The notes beneath the pieces were generated by a model that searched no databases, was not told the DNA's origin, and saw only the letters and a program-made list of their open reading frames with translations. From assembly GCF_025857195.1 (NCBI RefSeq), contig NZ_CP109787.1, forward strand, positions 2,421,501 to 2,485,500: a stretch of DNA of 64,000 nt, read 5' to 3'. The stretch is from Leisingera thetidis (lineage in GTDB: Bacteria; Pseudomonadota; Alphaproteobacteria; Rhodobacterales; Rhodobacteraceae). Made by a program: the position numbers and the translations under genes. This document shows positions 25,496 through 34,583 of the stretch, one piece after another; position 1 is the stretch's first letter, and each line of letters opens with the position of its first letter.

Positions 25496-26497
25496 ATGAA
25501 GCGCATTCTTTTGGCCGCGGGTCTGGGACTGGCGGCATCGCCGGCCTTGGCCGGGCTGGAGATCTGCAACAACGCGGGGCAAAGCCTGAGCCTCGCCATC
25601 GGCTATTCCAGCGGCGGCGGCTGGGTCTCGGAAGGCTGGTGGACCATTCCGGCGGGCGGCTGCAAAACGGCGGTCAGCGGCGATTTGAAGACACGCTACT
25701 ATTACTACCGGGCCGATGCCGGCGGCGCGGTTCTTGCCAGCGGCGATTACACCTTCTGCACCTCCCCCGAGCCCTTCACCATTCACGGCGACACCCAATG
25801 CGGCCCGCGCGGATATGAGACGCAGGGGTTCCGCAGGCTGGACACCGGCGAAACCGCCAGGCATTTCACGCTGACGCTGAATGCAGCGGCTGACGCGCCG
25901 GCGGCCCCGCCCCCGGCCGCACCGCAGGCCGGTGCGCCGGGCGCCTATGGCGAACCTTATTCGGACAATGTGACCCTGCAGGGCTGCTCTATCGAAGGCC
26001 AGCGGGCGTGCAGTTTTCATGCCGGGGGCACCAAGTTCCTTGTCCGCGATGACGGCCGCACGCCGCGGTTGGTCTTTTCCGTCATGGAAGCACTGGACCC
26101 GGGAACGCCGCTCACCGTGCGGGGCGATCTGGAGGCCGTTTACGACCGGACAGCCGATGTCGTCCTGCGGGATGCCGCGGTGCGGCCCTGGACCGAGCAT
26201 GACGGGCTGCTGAACAGGCTGCAGGGCCATTGGTATTCGGTGGAGGATCCCAATGCGCAGTTCACCGTTCTGGGGGCGGAGCGGGACAACAGCTATGATG
26301 GCGCCGATACCGGGCGGGACTACCTGTCCGTCTCGGAGCGGTGTTTTGAATTCGAGGGCGGCGGACCGTATCTGCATGCGCGCGAAGAAGAGACCGGCGA
26401 GGATTACTGTTATGTGATCGACCATGCCGGCCGCCAGGAGCTGACGCTGATGCATCTGCCGCGCGGCACTGTCCTGCGCTACCGCAAGCTGGACTGA
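25496..26497 (+). CDS. Exported DUF1036 protein, paralogue 2
   Basis: 333 residues. Signal peptide MKRILLAAGLGLAASPALAG, a DUF1036 domain (LEICNNAGQSLSLAIGYSSGGGWVSEGWWTIPAGGC to GDTQCGPRGYETQGF), a proline/alanine-rich linker (about residues 135-155) and a C-terminal region (LQGHWYSVEDPNAQFTVLGAERDNSY to LTLMHLPRGTVLRYRKLD). Domain order and both ends match the protein at 19112, so the two are paralogues. The start is placed at the ATG before KRILL, with GGGGGA nine bases upstream. Periplasmic; function unknown. Confidence 0.87.
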   Translation: MKRILLAAGLGLAASPALAGLEICNNAGQSLSLAIGYSSGGGWVSEGWWTIPAGGCKTAVSGDLKTRYYYYRADAGGAVLASGDYTFCTSPEPFTIHGDTQCGPRGYETQGFRRLDTGETARHFTLTLNAAADAPAAPPPAAPQAGAPGAYGEPYSDNVTLQGCSIEGQRACSFHAGGTKFLVRDDGRTPRLVFSVMEALDPGTPLTVRGDLEAVYDRTADVVLRDAAVRPWTEHDGLLNRLQGHWYSVEDPNAQFTVLGAERDNSYDGADTGRDYLSVSERCFEFEGGGPYLHAREEETGEDYCYVIDHAGRQELTLMHLPRGTVLRYRKLD

Positions 26498-26578
26498 TCC
26501 CGGCGCGTTTCCCAGTGCCTTGGCCGGGAGGGGGCACTGCCCCCTCGGCAATGCCTGCGCCCGCCGGGGTCAAGGACA

Positions 26579-26599
26579 GGCCCGCAGGAGAAGCGGGCC
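26579..26599 (-). terminator. Hairpin after yebC
   Basis: GGCCCGC and GCGGGCC pair around a seven-base loop, 26 bases past the yebC stop. There is no long T-run. It also lies 82 bases past the convergent DUF1036 gene. Confidence 0.5.
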
Positions 26600-26624
26600 T
26601 TCAGCCTTGCGGGGCAGCAGCCTC

Positions 26625-27365
26625 TTAGAGCTGCGCCATGACCTCGTCGGAGGCTTCAAAGTTGGTTGTGACGCGCTGCACGTCGTCGTCGTCTTCGAGC
26701 GCGTCCACCAGCTTCATCAGCTTCTGCATGCCTTCGAGGTCCAGCTCGGTGGTGGTGGAAGGTTTCCAGACCAGCTTGGTCGACTCGGATTCGCCCAGCT
26801 CCGCCTCCAGCGCGCTGGAGACGTCGTTGAGGTCGGTGTCGGCGCAATAGATGATGTGGCCGTCCTCCGAGCTTTCGACATCCTCGGCGCCCGCCTCGAT
26901 GGCGGCCATCATCACGGTGTCCGCATCGCCGGCAGCGGCCGGATAGGTGACTTCGCCCTTGCGCTCGAACATGAAGCCGACCGAGCCGGTCTCGCCCAGG
27001 TTGCCGCCGTTCTTGGAGAAGGTGGAGCGCACGTTGGAGGCGGTGCGGTTCTTGTTGTCGGTCATCGCCTCGACGATCACCGCAACGCCGTTGGGGCCGT
27101 AGCCCTCGTAGCGGATCTCGTCATAATTCTCGGCATCGCCGCCGATGGCTTTCTTGATCGCGCGCTCGATCACGTCCTTGGGGACGGACTGGCTTTTGGC
27201 CTCTTTCACCGCGAGGCGCAGGCGCGGGTTCTTGTCGGGATCGGGGTCGCCCATCTTGGCGGCCACGGTGATCTCCTTGGCCAGCTTGGAAAACAGTTTC
27301 GACCGCGCCGCGTCCTGACGGCCCTTGCGGTGCTGAATGTTCGCCCATTTTGAATGGCCTGCCAT
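26625..27365 (-). CDS. yebC: YebC/PmpR family protein
   Basis: 246 residues, standard length. [53 protein letters not shown] is the invariant N-terminus, followed by [39 protein letters not shown] and EVMAQL at the end. Members were described as transcriptional regulators and more recently as translation factors helping ribosomes through stalling sequences (recalled). The frame stays open far upstream, antisense to the SLC13 gene, but the conserved start fixes the gene at 27365. Divergent from the SLC13 gene across 120 bases. Confidence 0.97.
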   Translation of the reverse strand: MAGHSKWANIQHRKGRQDAARSKLFSKLAKEITVAAKMGDPDPDKNPRLRLAVKEAKSQSVPKDVIERAIKKAIGGDAENYDEIRYEGYGPNGVAVIVEAMTDNKNRTASNVRSTFSKNGGNLGETGSVGFMFERKGEVTYPAAAGDADTVMMAAIEAGAEDVESSEDGHIIYCADTDLNDVSSALEAELGESESTKLVWKPSTTTELDLEGMQKLMKLVDALEDDDDVQRVTTNFEASDEVMAQL

Positions 27366-27488
27366 GGTGCATCCTTGCTGCTGTAAACTTGAATTGGCGC
27401 TCATATAGCCCGTGCCGGCGCCTGCTTTCAAGCGCCCCTGCCCCGGCTTCTCCCTTGTTCCGCCGGGTTTCGCGGCTAAGGTGGCGCC

Positions 27489-29264
27489 ATGACATATGAC
27501 CAGGCTGTTTTGTTTGCCCTTTTTGCCGCTGTCTTCGCCCTGCTGCTGTGGGGACGCTGGCGCTATGATCTGGTGGCCTTTGCCGCGCTGATGGCCGGCG
27601 TCGTGCTGGGGGTGGTGCCTGCGGCGGACGCCTTTGCCGGCTTCGGGCATCCCGCCACCCTGGTGGTGGCGCTGGTGCTGATCGTCTCGGCCGGGCTGGT
27701 GCGCTCGGGCGCGGTGTTCCTGATCACCCGGACGCTGGTGGACTCGGCGCGCGGCCTCGGCGGCCATATCGCGCTGATGGGCGGAGTCGGCGCGGTGCTG
27801 TCGGCCTTCATGAACAATGTGGCGGCGCTGGCGCTGCTGATGCCGGTGGACATCCAGACCGCCCGCAAGGCAGGCCGGGCGCCGGGGCTGAGCCTGATGC
27901 CGCTGTCCTTTGCCACCATCCTCGGCGGCATGGCGACGCTGATCGGCACGCCGCCCAACATCATCATCGCCGCGATCCGCGGCGAGACGCTGGGCGAGCC
28001 GTTCCGGATGTTCGACTTTGCGCCGGTGGGCGCCACGGCGGCGCTGGCGGGTCTGGCGTTCGTGGCGCTGTTCGGCTGGCGGCTGATCCCTGAGCGCCGG
28101 AACGCCGCCGGTGCGTCGGAGGCGCAGCTGGCCCCCTATATCGCCGAGCTGACGGTGGGCGAAGGCTCGGAGCTGATCGGCAAGCGGCTGGGCGAACTCG
28201 AGGAAGAGGCCGAAAAGGCGGATGTGGCCATCCTCGGCCTGATCCGCGACGGCAAGCGGCGCTACGGGCGCTCGGTGGCGGCGATCCTGCGGCAGGGCGA
28301 CGCGCTGGTGCTGGAGGCGGAACCGGAGGCGCTGGACGAGTTCCGCAGCGCGCTGAAACTGGATTTTGCCGATGCCGCCCGGCAGGAAAAGCTGACCGCG
28401 GCCGGCGAGGGGCTGGAGCTGGTGGAACTGGTGGTGCCGGAAACCGCCCGCATCCGCGGCCGCAGCGCCCAGGCCATCGGCCTGTCCTGGCGGCAGAGCG
28501 CGGTGCTGCTGGGGGTGTCCCGCCAGGGCCGCCGGATCACCCGGCAGATCCGCCAGACCGATATCGAGGCGGGCGATATCCTGCTGCTGCTGTGCCCGCG
28601 CGGGCGGGTTGCGGATGTGGCCGAATGGCTGGGCTGCCTGCCGCTGGCCGAACGCGGGTTGGCGGTCACCGACAACGACAAGACCTGGGCCGCCATCGGG
28701 CTGTTTGCCGCGGCGGTGCTGGCGGCCTCGGTGGGGCTGCTGTACCTGCCGGTGGCATTGGGGCTGGTGGCCATCGGGTACGTGCTGCTGAAGATCCTGC
28801 CGGTGGCCGAGATCTATGACCACGTGGAATGGCCCGTGGTGGTTCTGCTGGGGTCGATGATCCCGCTGGGGGCGGCGCTGGACAGCTCGGGCGGGACGGC
28901 GCTGATTGCCAATGCGCTGACCGGGCTGACCGCCGGCCTGCCGGCCTGGGCGGTGCTGACGGTGCTGATGGTGGTGACCATGACGCTGTCGGACGTGCTG
29001 AACAACACCGCCACCGCGATTGTCGCCGCCCCGGTCGGCATCCAGATGGCGCAGACGCTGGGAGTCTCGCCCGACCCGTTCCTGATGGCGGTGGCGGTGG
29101 CTGCGTCGGCCGCGTTCCTGACGCCGATCGGGCACAAGAACAACACCCTGGTGCTGGGCCCTGGCGGTTACCGGTTCGGCGATTACTGGCGGATGGGCCT
29201 GCCGCTGGAAATTCTGGTGATTGCGGTCTCGGTCCCGGCCATCCTGCTGTTCTGGCCGATGTAG
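27489..29264 (+). CDS. SLC13 family transporter with RCK_C domains (1)
   Basis: 591 residues. The N-terminal transport half ([31 protein letters not shown], then [22 protein letters not shown] and [19 protein letters not shown]) is followed by two cytosolic RCK_C (TrkA_C-like) domains at about 215-295 and 305-385 ([43 protein letters not shown]). A second transport half ends with [18 protein letters not shown] and [38 protein letters not shown]13-type sodium-coupled anion carrier; the RCK domains may bind a ligand. Substrate unknown (dicarboxylate or sulfate are usual). Confidence 0.9.
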   Translation: MTYDQAVLFALFAAVFALLLWGRWRYDLVAFAALMAGVVLGVVPAADAFAGFGHPATLVVALVLIVSAGLVRSGAVFLITRTLVDSARGLGGHIALMGGVGAVLSAFMNNVAALALLMPVDIQTARKAGRAPGLSLMPLSFATILGGMATLIGTPPNIIIAAIRGETLGEPFRMFDFAPVGATAALAGLAFVALFGWRLIPERRNAAGASEAQLAPYIAELTVGEGSELIGKRLGELEEEAEKADVAILGLIRDGKRRYGRSVAAILRQGDALVLEAEPEALDEFRSALKLDFADAARQEKLTAAGEGLELVELVVPETARIRGRSAQAIGLSWRQSAVLLGVSRQGRRITRQIRQTDIEAGDILLLLCPRGRVADVAEWLGCLPLAERGLAVTDNDKTWAAIGLFAAAVLAASVGLLYLPVALGLVAIGYVLLKILPVAEIYDHVEWPVVVLLGSMIPLGAALDSSGGTALIANALTGLTAGLPAWAVLTVLMVVTMTLSDVLNNTATAIVAAPVGIQMAQTLGVSPDPFLMAVAVAASAAFLTPIGHKNNTLVLGPGGYRFGDYWRMGLPLEILVIAVSVPAILLFWPM

Positions 29265-29287
29265 GGCGCTCCGCCGCCGGCCTGCGG

Positions 29288-29336
29288 GACCAAACTTTTC
29301 AGAAAAGTTTGGTCAAAATCCTTCAGAAGGATTTTG
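29288..29336. repeat. Double-hairpin element, copy 1
   Basis: Two adjacent perfect inverted repeats: GACCAAACTTTTC-A-GAAAAGTTTGGTC (29288-29314, 13-bp arms) and CAAAATCCTTC-A-GAAGGATTTTG (29314-29336, 11-bp arms). It lies 24 bases after the SLC13 stop and contains the stop codon of a small minus-strand gene. Copy 2 is at 32416. Confidence 0.88.
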
Positions 29337-29451
29337 CCGCCGCGGCGGACACGCCGGGCCGCTCGCCTTCCGCCTCCAGCGCCTGCGAAGCCAATGCGAT
29401 TGCGGTGGACCCGGCCAGTACCGTGACCAGAAACAGATTCCTGAAATTCAT
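29323..29451 (-). CDS. Small exported protein candidate, 42 aa
   Basis: Starts MNFRNLFLVTVLAGSTAIALASQALE: a basic n-region and hydrophobic core with a possible cleavage site after ALA. A mature piece of about 20 residues ends AAAAKSF. AGAGG lies seven bases before the ATG. The stop codon is inside the second hairpin of the double-hairpin element, which would then act as terminator. No known family is recognised. Codon use is normal for the window, but the short length leaves doubt. Confidence 0.45.
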   Translation of the reverse strand: MNFRNLFLVTVLAGSTAIALASQALEAEGERPGVSAAAAKSF

Positions 29452-29559
29452 GATGCGCCTCTGCTGAACATTCCTCCCGGTTATAATGCGCAGGACGCCC
29501 GAAAGTTCCCGCCGGCCGCTTCGGCGGCGGCGCCGTGCCGCCTGTGCGGCACAGGCGGA

Positions 29560-31338
29560 TCAGAGCGGCCAGATGAAGGGAATGAGCAGTGAGGCCAGCA
29601 TGCCGACAGTCAGGTTCAGCGGGATGCCGACGCGCAGAAAATCGGTGAACTTATACCCGCCCGGACCATAGACAAGCGTGTTGGTCTGATAGCCGATGGG
29701 GGTCGCAAAGGAGGCCGAAGCCGCCACCATCACCGCCACCACCAGCGGGCGCGGATCGACACCGACGGCCTGGGCCAGGCCGATGGCGATGGGGGTCACC
29801 ACCACGGCCACCGCGTTGTTGGAGACCAGTTCGGTCAGCACCGAGGTCAGCAGGTAGACCGCCCAGACCAGCAGGAACGGCGGCAGCATCGACAGCCCCG
29901 GCGCCACCGCGCTGACAATCAGACTGACGGCACCGGAACTTTCCAGCGCGGCGCCGATCGCCAGCATCGAAAAGATCAGCGCCAAAAGACGGCCATCGAC
30001 AAAGGAGAACGCCTCTTCCGCGTCGATGCAGCGGGTGACAAAAACAAGCGCCACAGCCAGCACCGACAGCATCAGGATCGGCGCCACGCCAAAGGCAGCC
30101 AGAACCACGATGCCCAGGAGCGCAGCAATGGCAATCGGCGCGTGGCTGCGGCGGTAGGCGCGCTGGGTCGGCTGCGACACATCGGCCAGGTCCATATCCG
30201 AAGCCAGGCGCTGGATATCAGCGGGCGCGCCCTCCAGCAGCAGGGTGTCGCCGATCCGCACCACCAGATCGTCCAGCTGCACGCCGATGTTCTGGTTCCG
30301 GCGGTGCACGGCCAGCGTATAGACGCCATAGCGGCGGCGCAGGCGCATCGCGCCCAGGCTCCGGCCCACCATGCGGCAGCCGGGGGTGATCAGCACCTCG
30401 ACGGTCTGGGTCTCCACCGCGGAGACCTGGTCGACCCGCTTCAGTTCCTTGTTGCTCTGCAGGCTCAGAAGCTCGGTCATCCGGGTGCGCAGCACCACCC
30501 GGTCGCCGACCTGCAGCTCCACCCCTTCGAGGTGGCGGCGCAGCGATTCATCGCCGCGGATCACGTCGATCAGCCGCACGCCCGGGCGTTTGAACAGCTG
30601 CACGCCGGTGACTTCGCGCCCGATCAGGTTGCTGTCCGGCGGAATCACCGCCTCGGTAAAGAACTTCATCCTGGACTTGTCACTGAGCATCGCCGCCATG
30701 CTGTCGCGTTCCGGCAGCAGCCGCGGGGCGACAAACCGGAGATAGACCATGCCATAGGCGACAAGGAACAGCCCCAGCGGGGTGACTTCGAAAATGGTGA
30801 AAGGCGCCAGGCCCTGAGCTCGCGCAACGCCGTCGACCAGCAGGTTGGTGGAGGTGCCGATGAGCGTCAGCGTGCCGCCCAGGATTGCTGCATAGCTGAG
30901 CGGAATGAGCATTTTCGACGGCGAGACATTCAGCGTGCGCGCAATCTGAATGAAGACAGGGATCATCACAACGACCACCGGAGTGTTCGAGACCACGGCA
31001 GAGGCGGTGACAACAAACCCCATCAGCAAGGCCACCGCGAGCTTGGGATTGACCTCTGCCTGGCTCTTGGCGACCTGGGTAAAGGCGTCGAGCGCGCCGG
31101 TGCGCACCAGGGCGCCCATGATGATGAACATCGCGGCGATGGTCCATGGCGCCGGGTTGGCCAGCACCGGCAGCGCCTGATCGTAGGGCAGAACGCCGGT
31201 GGCCAGCATCGCCGCCACGCCGGTCAGTGCCACCACTTCTGTCGGGTAGGTCTCCCGCAGGAAAGCCAGGAACATGGCCAGAACAATTACAAGTGCAAGG
31301 ATTGCGTTGCCGGTGTCACCAAATTGGAAGAACTGCAT
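29560..31338 (-). CDS. SLC13 family transporter with RCK_C domains (2)
   Basis: 592 residues with the same plan as the gene at 27489: a transport half (MQFFQFGDTGNAILALVIVLAMFLAFLRETYPTEVVAL, SNTPVVVVMIPVFIQIARTLN, GTLTLIGTSTNLLVDG), two RCK_C domains at about 215-300 and 310-395 (AVIPPDSNLIGREVTGVQLFKRPG; VLITPGCRMVGRSLGAMRLRRRYG) and a second half ending NNAVAVVVTPIAIGLAQAVGVD and FATPIGYQTNTLVYGPGGYKFTDFLRVG. The two genes converge. Identity is low enough that this is not a recent duplication. Sodium/anion symporter, substrate unknown. Confidence 0.92.
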   Translation of the reverse strand: MQFFQFGDTGNAILALVIVLAMFLAFLRETYPTEVVALTGVAAMLATGVLPYDQALPVLANPAPWTIAAMFIIMGALVRTGALDAFTQVAKSQAEVNPKLAVALLMGFVVTASAVVSNTPVVVVMIPVFIQIARTLNVSPSKMLIPLSYAAILGGTLTLIGTSTNLLVDGVARAQGLAPFTIFEVTPLGLFLVAYGMVYLRFVAPRLLPERDSMAAMLSDKSRMKFFTEAVIPPDSNLIGREVTGVQLFKRPGVRLIDVIRGDESLRRHLEGVELQVGDRVVLRTRMTELLSLQSNKELKRVDQVSAVETQTVEVLITPGCRMVGRSLGAMRLRRRYGVYTLAVHRRNQNIGVQLDDLVVRIGDTLLLEGAPADIQRLASDMDLADVSQPTQRAYRRSHAPIAIAALLGIVVLAAFGVAPILMLSVLAVALVFVTRCIDAEEAFSFVDGRLLALIFSMLAIGAALESSGAVSLIVSAVAPGLSMLPPFLLVWAVYLLTSVLTELVSNNAVAVVVTPIAIGLAQAVGVDPRPLVVAVMVAASASFATPIGYQTNTLVYGPGGYKFTDFLRVGIPLNLTVGMLASLLIPFIWPL

Positions 31339-31551
31339 ATGCCGTGACTATGCCCATATTGTTTAAGGCCGGTTTATCGTGCCGGAGAGCGCTCCGCCAT
31401 CGCGCAGTCTTTCCGAAACCCCATGGCGGAGCAAGAATTTCCGTGTCCGGAGGCCGGCGGCTGGGACCATTCAGGAGATTTTGCGGCAAATCGCTGCTTT
31501 TGCGGCCAAACTTCCCGCCTCAGGCCGCCCCGCAGGACCTGCGGCCGCCGC

Positions 31552-32364
31552 TTACGGCACCGCTTCCTGCAGCAGGCCGCCATTGCGCACCATGCGAATC
31601 TGCTTGGCGGCGCCGGTGCGGTCGTCGGTCTCGACAAAGACGCCCGACAGGGTGGCCTCGCCGTTTGCCGGGGTGAAGCGGGCCTTAGGCATGCCGGTGA
31701 GGAAGCGGCGCATCGGTTCGGCCTTGTCCATGCCGATCACCGAGTTGTAGTCGCCGCACATTCCGGCATCGGTGAGGTAGCCGGTGCCTTCGGAAAGGAT
31801 CTGCGCGTCTGCGGTCGGCACATGGGTATGGGTGCCGGCAACCAGCGAGGCACGGCCATTGCAGAAATGGCCCATCGCCATCTTTTCCGAGGTGGCCTCG
31901 CAATGCATGTCGACGATGATGGCCTGCGCCAGCCCGCCGCGCGGATGCGATTTCAGCACCGCCTCCACCGCGCCGAAAGGGTCGTCGAAGGCGCGTTTCA
32001 TGAACACCTGGCCCAGCACCTGCACCACCAGCACCTTGCGCCCGCCGGGCGCCTGGAACAGCCGGTGGCCGCGGCCCGGCGCGCCCTTGGCAAAGTTCAA
32101 GGGCCGGATGATGCGCGGCTCCTGCTCGATGAACTGCAGCATGTCCTTCTGGTCGAAGGCGTGATCGCCCAGCGTCAGGCAGTCGACACCCGCGTCCAAG
32201 AGCAGCTTGGCATGCTCGCCGCTCAGCCCCATGCCGTTGGAGGCGTTTTCGCCGTTCACCACAACAAAATCGAGCCGCCACTCCTGCCGCAGCCGCGGCA
32301 GGGTCTCGGTGACGGCGCGGCGCCCGGCGCGGCCCATCACATCGCCTAGAAACAGAATTCGCAT
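31552..32364 (-). CDS. YmdB family metallophosphoesterase
   Basis: 270 residues, the full TIGR00282 length. MRILFLGDVMGRAGRRAVTETLP holds the first metal motif (GDVxGxxGR) and FVVVNGENASNGMGLSGEHAKLLLDAGVDCLTLGDHAFDQKD the NGEN and GDH motifs. VDMHCEATSEKMAMGHFCNGRASLVAGTHTHVPTAD supplies the remaining histidines. Dinuclear-metal phosphodiesterase; the Bacillus homologue acts on cyclic nucleotides and affects RNA turnover (recalled). Downstream of the 5-FCL gene, separated by about 115 bases that contain the second double-hairpin element, so expression may be partly uncoupled. Confidence 0.93.
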   Translation of the reverse strand: MRILFLGDVMGRAGRRAVTETLPRLRQEWRLDFVVVNGENASNGMGLSGEHAKLLLDAGVDCLTLGDHAFDQKDMLQFIEQEPRIIRPLNFAKGAPGRGHRLFQAPGGRKVLVVQVLGQVFMKRAFDDPFGAVEAVLKSHPRGGLAQAIIVDMHCEATSEKMAMGHFCNGRASLVAGTHTHVPTADAQILSEGTGYLTDAGMCGDYNSVIGMDKAEPMRRFLTGMPKARFTPANGEATLSGVFVETDDRTGAAKQIRMVRNGGLLQEAVP

Positions 32365-32415
32365 TGCGGCGTGGTACGCCGATGCGCCCGGCAGGACAAG
32401 GCCCGCGGCAGGCGC

Positions 32416-32464
32416 GCAAAACTTTTCTGAAAAGTTTTGCCAAGATTTTTCACAAAAATCTTGG
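32416..32464. repeat. Double-hairpin element, copy 2
   Basis: GCAAAACTTTTC-T-GAAAAGTTTTGC (32416-32440, 12-bp arms) is followed by CCAAGATTTTT-CAC-AAAAATCTTGG (32440-32464, 11-bp arms). It lies 15 bases past the 5-FCL stop. The first hairpin is nearly identical to that at 29288; the second keeps design but not exact sequence. Confidence 0.88.
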
Positions 32465-32478
32465 CTGCTTGGCGGGCG

Positions 32479-33042
32479 TCAGCGGCTGAACTGCAGAATG
32501 CGGCTTTCGGTCACGATCATGTCGAGCGGCTGGTCGGTGGGCTCCAGCGGCAGGTCTTCGGCCTCCTGGGCGTCAAAGGCAAAGCCGATGGCCAGCGCCG
32601 CCCGCTTGCCGCGCAGCAGCTCCAGCGTGCGGTCGTAAAAGCCGCCGCCATAGCCCAGCCGCCCGCCCCTGGTGTCAAAGGCCACCAGCGGCACCACCAG
32701 GATTTCCGGTTCGAAGAAGTCATCCGCCTCGGGCACCATGGCGCCGAACGGGCCTTCGCGCAGCGCACCGTCAGGCTGCCAGCGGCTGAACTTCAGCGGC
32801 TGGCCCTCGCCCAGGATCACCGGCACGCCGACAGGGCCATGCGCAGCCGCCTCGGCCATGGCCGGCAGCGGGTCGATTTCAGTGCGGATCGGCATGTAGC
32901 CCGCCAGCGGCACGCCGCGGTAGCCGGCCAGCACCTCCGACAGGTGGCCTGCCGCGCCGGGGATGTTGCGCGCATGCGCTTCCTTGCGGCGCACGAAGGC
33001 GGCCTTGCGGGCGGCGGCCTTGATTTCGGTCAGATCCGTCAT
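32479..33042 (-). CDS. 5-formyltetrahydrofolate cyclo-ligase
   Basis: 187 residues. ATP-dependent conversion of 5-formyl-THF to 5,10-methenyl-THF in the cytoplasm. KAAARKAAFVRRKEAHA at the N-terminus, RTEIDPLPAM in the middle, and the family signature LVVPLVAFDTRGGRLGYGGGFYDRTLE (about 128-155, here IL-V-VPLVAFD), followed by ALAIGFAFDAQEAEDLPLEPTDQPLDMIVTES, are diagnostic. Starts nine bases after mgtE on the same strand, so mgtE-5FCL-ymdB is likely one transcript. Confidence 0.94.
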   Translation of the reverse strand: MTDLTEIKAAARKAAFVRRKEAHARNIPGAAGHLSEVLAGYRGVPLAGYMPIRTEIDPLPAMAEAAAHGPVGVPVILGEGQPLKFSRWQPDGALREGPFGAMVPEADDFFEPEILVVPLVAFDTRGGRLGYGGGFYDRTLELLRGKRAALAIGFAFDAQEAEDLPLEPTDQPLDMIVTESRILQFSR

Positions 33043-33051
33043 GGCGGTCTC

Positions 33052-34440
33052 CTACAGCAGAACGGCGGCGGCCAGGCCAAGGAAGGCCAGGAAGCCGACC
33101 ACATCGGTCACGGTGGTCACAAAGGCGCCCGAGGCCAGCGCCGGGTCAATGCCCGCCTTCTCCAATAGAACCGGGATCACCGTGCCTGCCAGCCCGGCCA
33201 CGACCAGATTGATGACCATAGCGACGGCAATCACCGCGCCCAGCATCGGCGAGCCGAACCAGGCAAGACCGACCAGCCCCATCACGATGGCAAAGATCAC
33301 CCCGTTGACCAGCCCCACCAGCACTTCGCGGCGGATCACCCGCCAGACGTTGGACCCGGTAAGGTCGCGGGTGGCGATGGCACGCACCGCAACCGTCAGC
33401 GACTGGGTGCCCGCATTGCCGCCCATCGAGGCAACGATCGGCATCAGAACGGCAAGCGCCACGAACTGCGCAATCGTGTCCTCGAACTGGGCGATCACCA
33501 GCGACGCCAGCACCGCGGTGACAAGGTTCACCGCCAGCCAGGGAAAGCGGCGCTTGGTGGTTTCGATCACCCGGTCGGCCAGCGAGCTTTCCTCGCCCAC
33601 ACCGGCGAGGCGCAGGATGTCCTCCTCATGCTCCTCGTCCAGCACGATCATCGCGTCGTCGATGGTGATGACCCCGACCAGCCGCCCCTCGTCATCCACA
33701 ACAGGCGCCGAGATCAGGTGGTACTGGTTGAAGGCATAGGCCACGTCTTCCTCGTCCTGCTCCGCCGGGATGACCTGAAAGGTGTCCTCGACCAGATCGG
33801 TCAGCGGCACATGGCGTTTGGTGGCCATGATCCGGCCCAGGGTGACATTCCCGATCGGATGCAGGCGCGGGTCGACCAGGACAACGTGGTAGAACTGATC
33901 CGGAAGATCCTCGGAGTTGCGCATGAAATCAATGGCCTGCCCGACATTCCAGTGCTCGGGCGCCATCACGACCTCGCGCTGCATCAGGCGGCCGGCTGAA
34001 TTTTCCGGGAAGCTCAGCGATTGCTCCACCGCGACCCGGTCGGCGTCCTCCAGCGCATCGAGGATGGCTTCCTGCTGCGGCACCTCGAGGTCTTCCAGCA
34101 GGTCGACGACATCGTCGCTTTCCATTTCCCGGACCGCATCGGCCAGAACCAGCGGGTTGAGGATCCCGATGACCTCTTCGCGGATGCTCTCGTCCAGTTC
34201 CGACAGGATCTCGCCGTCGAATTCCCGGTCGTACAGGCGGATCAGGCTGGCGCGGTCAACGGAATCGATCTGTTCCAGAAGGTCGGCGATGTCGGCAGCG
34301 TGCAGGTCTTCCAGCAGCGCCGTCAGGGTCTGCTGATCCCCCTGCTCAACCGCATCCAGAACCTGCGCAACCAGCTTGCGGTCCAGGTCATAGGCGTCGT
34401 CCTGAGACAGATCGCCGGAGATGTTGTCGCCGCTGCTCAT
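33052..34440 (-). CDS. mgtE: Magnesium transporter MgtE
   Basis: 462 residues. The N-terminal MgtE_N helical domain (about 15-135; LLEDLHAADIADLLEQID, then DDVVDLLEDLEVPQQEAIL), two CBS domains (about 140-265; REVVMAPEHWNVGQAIDFMR and LVEDTFQVIPAEQDEEDVAYAFNQYHLISAPVVDDEGRLVGVITIDD) and a C-terminal channel of five membrane segments (ERFPWLAVNLVTAVLASLV to AFVTTVTDVVGFLAFLGLAAAVLL), with the ASMGGNAGTQSLTVAVRAIA pore motif. The start is placed at MSSGDN with GGGGGG upstream. Mg2+ uptake gated by cytosolic Mg2+. Confidence 0.96.
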   Translation of the reverse strand: MSSGDNISGDLSQDDAYDLDRKLVAQVLDAVEQGDQQTLTALLEDLHAADIADLLEQIDSVDRASLIRLYDREFDGEILSELDESIREEVIGILNPLVLADAVREMESDDVVDLLEDLEVPQQEAILDALEDADRVAVEQSLSFPENSAGRLMQREVVMAPEHWNVGQAIDFMRNSEDLPDQFYHVVLVDPRLHPIGNVTLGRIMATKRHVPLTDLVEDTFQVIPAEQDEEDVAYAFNQYHLISAPVVDDEGRLVGVITIDDAMIVLDEEHEEDILRLAGVGEESSLADRVIETTKRRFPWLAVNLVTAVLASLVIAQFEDTIAQFVALAVLMPIVASMGGNAGTQSLTVAVRAIATRDLTGSNVWRVIRREVLVGLVNGVIFAIVMGLVGLAWFGSPMLGAVIAVAMVINLVVAGLAGTVIPVLLEKAGIDPALASGAFVTTVTDVVGFLAFLGLAAAVLL

Positions 34441-34583
34441 GTTATGCCCCCCGGTATTTCGTGCGTTTTGCCTGCAAAATAGAAGACCCTGCTGCCGGAA
34501 AACAATGGCCATGGCACAATTTACCGGAGCTGCTGCGGCGGGTATCCTGCCCGGAGCCATTTTGCAAGGAAAGGGTTGGAAGA

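Noticed and set aside
27366..29135. Upstream extension of the yebC frame, giving an 836-residue protein
   Set aside because: The conserved YebC start [15 protein letters not shown] fixes the gene at 27365; the extension is antisense to the SLC13 gene.
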